8,857 bases of DNA from Clostridiaceae bacterium (GTDB lineage: Bacteria; Bacillota; Clostridia; DSM-8532): positions 1 to 8,857 of the forward strand of contig DUSJ01000166.1 in the NCBI GenBank assembly GCA_012842645.1, given 5' to 3'. The position numbers were made by a program, and so were the translations under genes. Numbering within the stretch: position 1 is the first letter of the stretch; each line of letters opens with the position of its first letter. Shown here one piece after another: positions 5,825 to 8,857 of the stretch. Under the pieces are notes generated by a model, which worked only from the letters and a program-made list of their open reading frames with translations, did no database searches and was not told the DNA's origin.

Positions 5825-5852
5825 ATGACAAAAAATTTACATGATGTAAAAT
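5825..5852 (+). promoter_or_regulatory. Promoter of the flavodoxin gene with overlapping palindromic operator
   Basis: ATGACA (5825-5830) and TAAAAT (5847-5852), 16 bases apart, each match the consensus at 5 of 6 positions. The palindrome TTTACAT-G-ATGTAAA (5836-5850) lies in the spacer and -10. TACATGA also recurs as a direct repeat at 5822-5828 and 5838-5844, 16 bases apart. The leader would be very short, since the ribosome site begins at 5861. The palindrome fits none of the Fur, PerR or Zur consensus sequences that I can recall, so the regulator is unidentified. Confidence 0.5.
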
Positions 5853-5873
5853 TAGATTGCAGGAGGTGTGTTT

Positions 5874-6329
5874 ATGAAGATTGCAGTTGCGTACTATTCG
5901 CGGCACCATGGAAACACCAGGAAACTATTGGATGCCATAAAAGAACAGGGTGATGTAGAGCTTATCGATGTGGTTGAATGTAAAAATGCAGACCTGTCCG
6001 GGTACGATATTATAGGTTTCGCATCGGGAATATATTTCAGCAATTTCAGCAAAGCGGTCCTGGAATTTGCAAGGAATAACCTTCCTGAGAGAAAGCGGGT
6101 CTTCCTGATACAGACCTATGGTGTTAAAGGATATTACACGAAGGATATAAAACGGATAATCGCAAAGAAGTCATGCAAGCTGCTTGGTATTTATGGATGC
6201 AGAGGTTTTGACACCTTCGGTCCGTTCAAGCTGTTTGGAGGAATTGCAAAGGGACATCCAAATGAAAAAGATGTGAAAGGCGCGGTAGAATTTTTCAGAA
6301 AGATTGTCCGGAAAGAAAAACATGTTTAA
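5874..6329 (+). CDS. Flavodoxin family protein
   Basis: A small cytosolic FMN electron carrier of 151 residues. The phosphate-binding loop is YYSRHHGNTRK (residues 7-17), the T/S-x-x-x-x-G-N-T pattern of flavodoxins. GFASGIYFSNFS (about 49-60) and QTYGVKGYY correspond to the loops around the isoalloxazine ring. The C-terminal GCRGFDTFGPFKLFGGIAKGHPNEKD is typical of the Flavodoxin_3-like subfamily found in anaerobes. The start is ATG 5874, seven bases after AGGAGG (5861-5866); GTG 5868, one base from that site, is too close. The gene is divergent from the encapsulin operon and upstream of a flavodiiron protein, so it may supply electrons for oxygen or iron chemistry, for example reductive release of stored iron. 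That partnership is inferred from position only. Confidence 0.9.
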   Translation: MKIAVAYYSRHHGNTRKLLDAIKEQGDVELIDVVECKNADLSGYDIIGFASGIYFSNFSKAVLEFARNNLPERKRVFLIQTYGVKGYYTKDIKRIIAKKSCKLLGIYGCRGFDTFGPFKLFGGIAKGHPNEKDVKGAVEFFRKIVRKEKHV

Positions 6330-6330
6330 T

Positions 6331-6365
6331 TATGGTACACACTTTTTCCGGGTATATGGTACAAT
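6331..6365 (+). promoter_or_regulatory. Probable extended -10 promoter of the flavodiiron gene and 9-bp direct repeat
   Basis: TGGTACAAT (6357-6365) is an extended -10 (TGn plus TACAAT, 5 of 6). No good -35 is present, which is typical of extended -10 promoters. The 9-mer TATGGTACA covers this box (6355-6363) and also occurs at 6331-6339, exactly 24 bases upstream. This could be a repeated regulator site or a second promoter-like element. Confidence 0.45.
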
Positions 6366-6440
6366 TTTAGCATAACGTCAACAGATTCCTTTGTTGTGGG
6401 AATACAGAATGCGACATTTTAAATACAGGGAGGATATGGT

Positions 6441-7658
6441 ATGAAAAAACTTAAAATCGCAGATGGGATATTTTTGCTTACCATGAACGTTGAGAACATA
6501 TTGTTCGAAGGTATATGGGAGATTGCCAATGGCGTGACTCTCAACTCCTATATAGTCCAGGGAGAAAAGACCGCGATAATTGACGGCGTGATCGGATGGG
6601 ACGGAGTTCCCGAAACCCTTTACAGGAACATGGAAGAGATAGGCGTTAAGCCTGAAAATATAGATTACCTGATCGTTAACCACATGGAGCCTGACCATTC
6701 CGGATGGATTTCGAATTTCCGTAAGGTGAAGGATGATTTCACTATTATATGTACCGACAAAGCGGCAAAAATGGTTGCATCCTTTTACAATGAAGACAGG
6801 ATAAGGATAGTGAAGGAAGGAGATACCCTGGACCTTGGCAACGGCAAGGTTTTGAGTTTCCATCCCGTGCCTAACGTTCACTGGCCTGATACCATGTATA
6901 CCTATGACAGTAGCACAAAAACCCTTTTCTCATGCGACATGTTCGGAGCGTTTGGCAGGATGGGAGACCATTGCTTCGATGACGAGCTGACACCCGAAGA
7001 AGCAGATTTCTTTGAAGCAGAAGGGATCAGGTATTATTCCAATGTAATGGGAACTTTCACGCCCAGCGTCAAAAAGGCCATAGAGAAGGCTAAAACGCTG
7101 GAGATAAAAACGATAGCTCCAGGTCACGGACCGATATACAGGAAGGACCCGCAGAAGATTATCGATGCTTATTTAAGATTTACCCGGTATGCCGAGGGCG
7201 CAGGGAAGAATGAAGTCACCATATTGTGGGGTTCCATGTACGGGATGACAAAAAAAGCTGTCGAATTTGCTGAAGAAGTTCTGAAAAGGGAAGGCGTCAG
7301 GTACAACAAGCTGGAAATGCCGCTGGAAAGCGAAAGCGAAATGGTGGCTGACATTTTCAAATCCGCAGGGATAATCATTGCTGCGCCTACTTATGAATAC
7401 AAGCTTTTCCCGCCGGTTGCGGAAGCATTAAATGAGGTTGGCAGAAAGAGAATCACGGGCAAGGCGGCATTCAGGTTTGGATCATACGGATGGTCCGGCG
7501 GCGCAGAGAAGGAACTGGCCGAAATACTGGAAAGGAACAAGATGAACTGGGATATGATTGAGTCTGTGGAGTTTGAAGGCGCGCCAAAAGAAGAAGATCT
7601 TGCCAGGGTAGAAGCCGGAATCCTGCAGCTTCTGAAGAAGATTGAGGATAAGGTTTAA
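6441..7658 (+). CDS. FprA-family A-type flavoprotein (flavodiiron protein, O2/NO reductase)
   Basis: A cytosolic flavodiiron protein that reduces oxygen to water and/or nitric oxide to N2O, protecting anaerobes. It has 405 residues in the minimal two-domain form. The metallo-beta-lactamase-like part (about 1-250) carries the diiron ligands: His81, Glu83, Asp85 and His86 in HMEPDHSG, His147 in NVHWPDTMY, Asp166 in SCDMFGAFG, and His229 in PGHGPIYR. The C-terminal flavodoxin domain (about 258-400) binds FMN through LWGSMYGMTKKAV, followed by AAPTYEYKLFPPV and FGSYGWSGGAEKEL. No extra rubredoxin or flavin-reductase domain is attached, so a separate electron donor is needed; the flavodoxin upstream is one candidate. 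The start ATG follows GGGAGG (6428-6433) by seven bases. All ligands are present, so the enzyme should be functional. O2 versus NO preference cannot be decided from sequence. Confidence 0.96.
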   Translation: MKKLKIADGIFLLTMNVENILFEGIWEIANGVTLNSYIVQGEKTAIIDGVIGWDGVPETLYRNMEEIGVKPENIDYLIVNHMEPDHSGWISNFRKVKDDFTIICTDKAAKMVASFYNEDRIRIVKEGDTLDLGNGKVLSFHPVPNVHWPDTMYTYDSSTKTLFSCDMFGAFGRMGDHCFDDELTPEEADFFEAEGIRYYSNVMGTFTPSVKKAIEKAKTLEIKTIAPGHGPIYRKDPQKIIDAYLRFTRYAEGAGKNEVTILWGSMYGMTKKAVEFAEEVLKREGVRYNKLEMPLESESEMVADIFKSAGIIIAAPTYEYKLFPPVAEALNEVGRKRITGKAAFRFGSYGWSGGAEKELAEILERNKMNWDMIESVEFEGAPKEEDLARVEAGILQLLKKIEDKV

Positions 7659-7684
7659 ACAGGGGGACAATTCTCGAGTATATT
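7656..7684 (+). promoter_or_regulatory. Weak candidate promoter before the PNPOx-like gene
   Basis: TATATT (7679-7684, 5 of 6) lies 17 bases after TAAACA (7656-7661, 4 of 6). It begins inside the flavodiiron stop codon. No terminator with a T-run is visible between the two genes, so read-through is also possible. Confidence 0.3.
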
Positions 7685-7735
7685 CTCTTGTCTGTAAGAG
7701 CTTGTTATCAGGCAGGATAAATAAAGGTGTAAAAA

Positions 7736-8212
7736 ATGTTCCGGGGAATGAGAAGATTTAAACAGGCCGTCTCAGGGGAAGAGTGCAGGAAAATATTACA
7801 TGAAGCCCAAAGGGGAACTTTTTCGGTCATAGGGGATAACGGGTATCCATATTCTATCCCCATTAATTTTTACTATGACGAAACTGATAACCGTATTTAT
7901 TTCCATGGCGCCAGGGAAGGCCATAAGGTCGACGCGATAAAGAACTGTGACAAAGTTTGCTTTACCACATGGAACACTGGCTACAGGAATGAAGGTCAAT
8001 GGTGGTGGAATGTTACCAGCGTGGTGGTGTTTGGCAGGGCAAAAATCATAGAAGACAGGGAAAAGATTGAAGAGAAAGCCCGCAAACTCGCCATTAAGTA
8101 CTTCCCGACAATGGAAGAGGTTGAAAAAGAGTTGGCGGACAGCCTTGACAGGGTGCAGATTTTCGCCATAGACATCGAGCATATGACCGGAAAATTGGTT
8201 AAAGAAAAATAG
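7736..8212 (+). CDS. Pyridoxamine 5'-phosphate oxidase family protein (FMN-binding, NimA-like)
   Basis: A split-barrel flavoprotein of 158 residues, probably a cytosolic FMN- or F420-type oxidoreductase rather than true PdxH. GTFSVIGDNGYPYSIPINFYYDETDNRIYFHGAREGHKVDAI is the characteristic strand arrangement of the Nim/PNPOx-like group, in which FHGA..GHK contacts the flavin phosphate. A second conserved stretch, WWWNVTSVVVFGRAKIIED, closes the barrel. ATG 7736 follows AAAGGTG (7723-7729) by six bases. The stop is 10 bases before the acetyltransferase start, so the two are probably co-transcribed. Members of this group have been linked to nitroimidazole reduction, but most are uncharacterised. 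The physiological substrate is not known. Confidence 0.9.
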   Translation: MFRGMRRFKQAVSGEECRKILHEAQRGTFSVIGDNGYPYSIPINFYYDETDNRIYFHGAREGHKVDAIKNCDKVCFTTWNTGYRNEGQWWWNVTSVVVFGRAKIIEDREKIEEKARKLAIKYFPTMEEVEKELADSLDRVQIFAIDIEHMTGKLVKEK

Positions 8213-8222
8213 TGGAGGATAT

Positions 8223-8693
8223 ATGAAAAACACTGACCATTTTACCGACAAGCTGATATCTGACTTTTCGGATCCTGCTTTCCAAAAAGCTTTCAAGCAG
8301 TATTTTTCTGAACTGGAAGTCGAGGTGGAGGATTGGGACGACCTCTTCAGGCAGATGAATGATGAGGGCGGCAACCTGGCATTTGTAAGACTGGATGAAA
8401 ACAATGAAACCATTGGATTCGTAGAATTCCAGCCAATTGTTTTTAAAAGCTGGTTTTTTGAAGAGACTTATGGCTTTATTCGCGAGTTTTGGGTAGACCC
8501 AAAATACAGGGGAAAAAGACATGGTTCCGAATTGTTGAAGCTCGCCGAACAGTATATGAGCCAGCAGGGGATAGAAAGCTTTATACTGACTTCGGATACT
8601 GCTCCTGACTTTTATTTTAAAAACGGGTATGAAAGGGCTCCAGGGTGCAAAGCGTTGAATAATGACGACGTATTCATCAAGAGATTGAAGTAA
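8223..8693 (+). CDS. GNAT family N-acetyltransferase
   Basis: A 156-residue acetyl-CoA-dependent acetyltransferase of unknown acceptor. The acetyl-CoA binding motif A is IREFWVDPKYRGKRHGSELL (residues 86-105), where Arg96-Gly97 and Gly101-Ser102 form the pyrophosphate loop; the central Gly of the R-x-x-G-x-G/A pattern is Arg here, a substitution also seen in other GNATs. Motif B is FYFKNGYERAPG near the C-terminus. The N-terminal third (FSDPAFQKAFKQYFSELEVEVEDWDDLFRQMND) is helical and acidic and may contact the substrate. GGAGG (8214-8218) lies four bases before the ATG, in the 10-base gap after the PNPOx-like gene, so the pair is probably an operon. Nothing in the context fixes the acceptor; an antibiotic, a small amine or a protein are all possible. 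Confidence 0.9.
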   Translation: MKNTDHFTDKLISDFSDPAFQKAFKQYFSELEVEVEDWDDLFRQMNDEGGNLAFVRLDENNETIGFVEFQPIVFKSWFFEETYGFIREFWVDPKYRGKRHGSELLKLAEQYMSQQGIESFILTSDTAPDFYFKNGYERAPGCKALNNDDVFIKRLK

Positions 8694-8737
8694 GTACAAT
8701 TATATTCAAAGGATAAAATTCATTAATAATATCAGAC

Positions 8738-8757
8738 AAAAGTACAACAACTTTTTT
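8738..8757 (+). terminator. Weak AT-rich hairpin after the acetyltransferase
   Basis: AAAAGT (8738-8743) and ACTTTT (8750-8755) pair around ACAACA, and the second arm continues into TT (8756-8757). The stem has one G-C pair, so it would be weak, but the position and T-run fit termination of the upstream operon. Confidence 0.35.
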
Positions 8758-8762
8758 AATTG

Positions 8763-8857
8763 CTTCATAGACCAAGGGAAATCGGCATGAAGCTGGGACC
8801 TTAGAAAGGGGGAAGATTCTCCTGCCGAAGTAGGAGGATCATGTGGAAGTGGAGGAT
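8763..8857 (+). ncRNA. Structured G-rich leader of the next gene, possible riboswitch of unassigned class
   Basis: This non-coding stretch is much more G-rich than the AT-rich spacer before it. CTTCAT (8763-8768) pairs with ATGAAG (8784-8789). GATTCTCCT (8814-8822) pairs with AGGAGGATC (8832-8840) in a 9-bp stem with one G-T pair and a GCCGAAGT loop (8823-8830... within 8823-8831). That stem hides an AGGAGG. A second GGAGG (8851-8855) stands free at the window end, so the controlled gene probably starts a few bases beyond the window. GAAAGGGGG followed by GCCGAAG faintly recalls the lysine riboswitch, but the rest of that aptamer is not seen. I could not assign a known class. Confidence 0.4.

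Noticed and set aside
5836..5850. Assignment of TTTACAT-G-ATGTAAA to PerR or Fur
   Set aside because: It lacks the TTATAAT-N-ATTATAA pattern of PerR and the GATAATGAT-type repeats of Fur, so naming a regulator would be a guess.
6308..6351. CCGGAAA / TTTCCGG inverted repeat after the flavodoxin gene as a terminator
   Set aside because: The loop is 30 bases, the left arm lies in coding sequence, and no T-run follows the right arm.
7796..8413. A 205-codon minus-strand frame across the PNPOx-like and GNAT genes
   Set aside because: Both plus-strand genes are well supported by motifs and ribosome sites; the antisense product is Phe/Ser-rich and unlike a known protein.
8763..8857. Lysine riboswitch assignment for the right-edge leader
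   Set aside because: Only short G-rich and GCCGAAG pieces are shared. The conserved GAGGUGCG start and the long closing stems of that aptamer are not present in the window.
8841..8857. ATG at 8841 as the start of the next gene
   Set aside because: AGGAGG is only three bases upstream and is tied up in the hairpin. The free GGAGG at 8851-8855 points to a start just past the window edge.

Overview
The window looks like chromosomal DNA of an anaerobic Firmicute, most likely a member of the Clostridia. The grounds are moderate G+C with frequent AGG/AGA arginine codons, strong AGGAGG-type ribosome binding sites, AT-rich intergenic regions with sigma-A-like boxes, and a gene set (FprA-type flavodiiron protein, flavodoxin, Firmicute-type encapsulated ferritin, ABC-2 transporter pair, YafY-type WYL regulator) typical of that class. 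No phage, IS element, CRISPR array, tRNA or rRNA was seen.

Layout. (1) Positions 1-1648: an ABC-2 exporter pair, an ATPase truncated at the window edge and its membrane subunit, joined by an ATGA overlap. (2) 1649-3864: a WYL-domain regulator gene bracketed by two near-identical 26-bp palindromes (AAACAYGACA-N6-TGTCRTGTTT). It is followed by a gene tentatively assigned to the AlkZ-related winged-helix family and by a zinc-ribbon protein. (3) 3880-4421: a TetR-family regulator whose N-terminal helix continues upstream of any usable start codon, suggesting a frameshift. (4) 4443-5720, minus strand: a two-gene encapsulin operon, with encapsulated-ferritin cargo first and shell second, ending in a clear intrinsic terminator. 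(5) 5720-7658, plus strand: a divergent flavodoxin gene, then a flavodiiron protein. (6) 7736-8693: a pyridoxamine-phosphate-oxidase-like flavoprotein and a GNAT acetyltransferase, probably one transcript. (7) 8697-8857: a non-coding AT-rich spacer followed by a structured, G-rich leader ahead of a gene that starts beyond the window.

How it fits together. The centre of the window reads as an iron and oxygen/NO defence neighbourhood. A protein nanocompartment loaded with a ferroxidase-like demi-ferritin is transcribed divergently from a flavodoxin, and a flavodiiron O2/NO reductase follows. The divergent region holds one palindrome inside each promoter. Upstream, the WYL regulator probably controls itself and the adjacent gene through the paired palindromes. 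The items that most merit follow-up are those paired palindromes, the promoter palindromes of the encapsulin/flavodoxin region, the broken start of the TetR gene, and the structured leader at the right edge.
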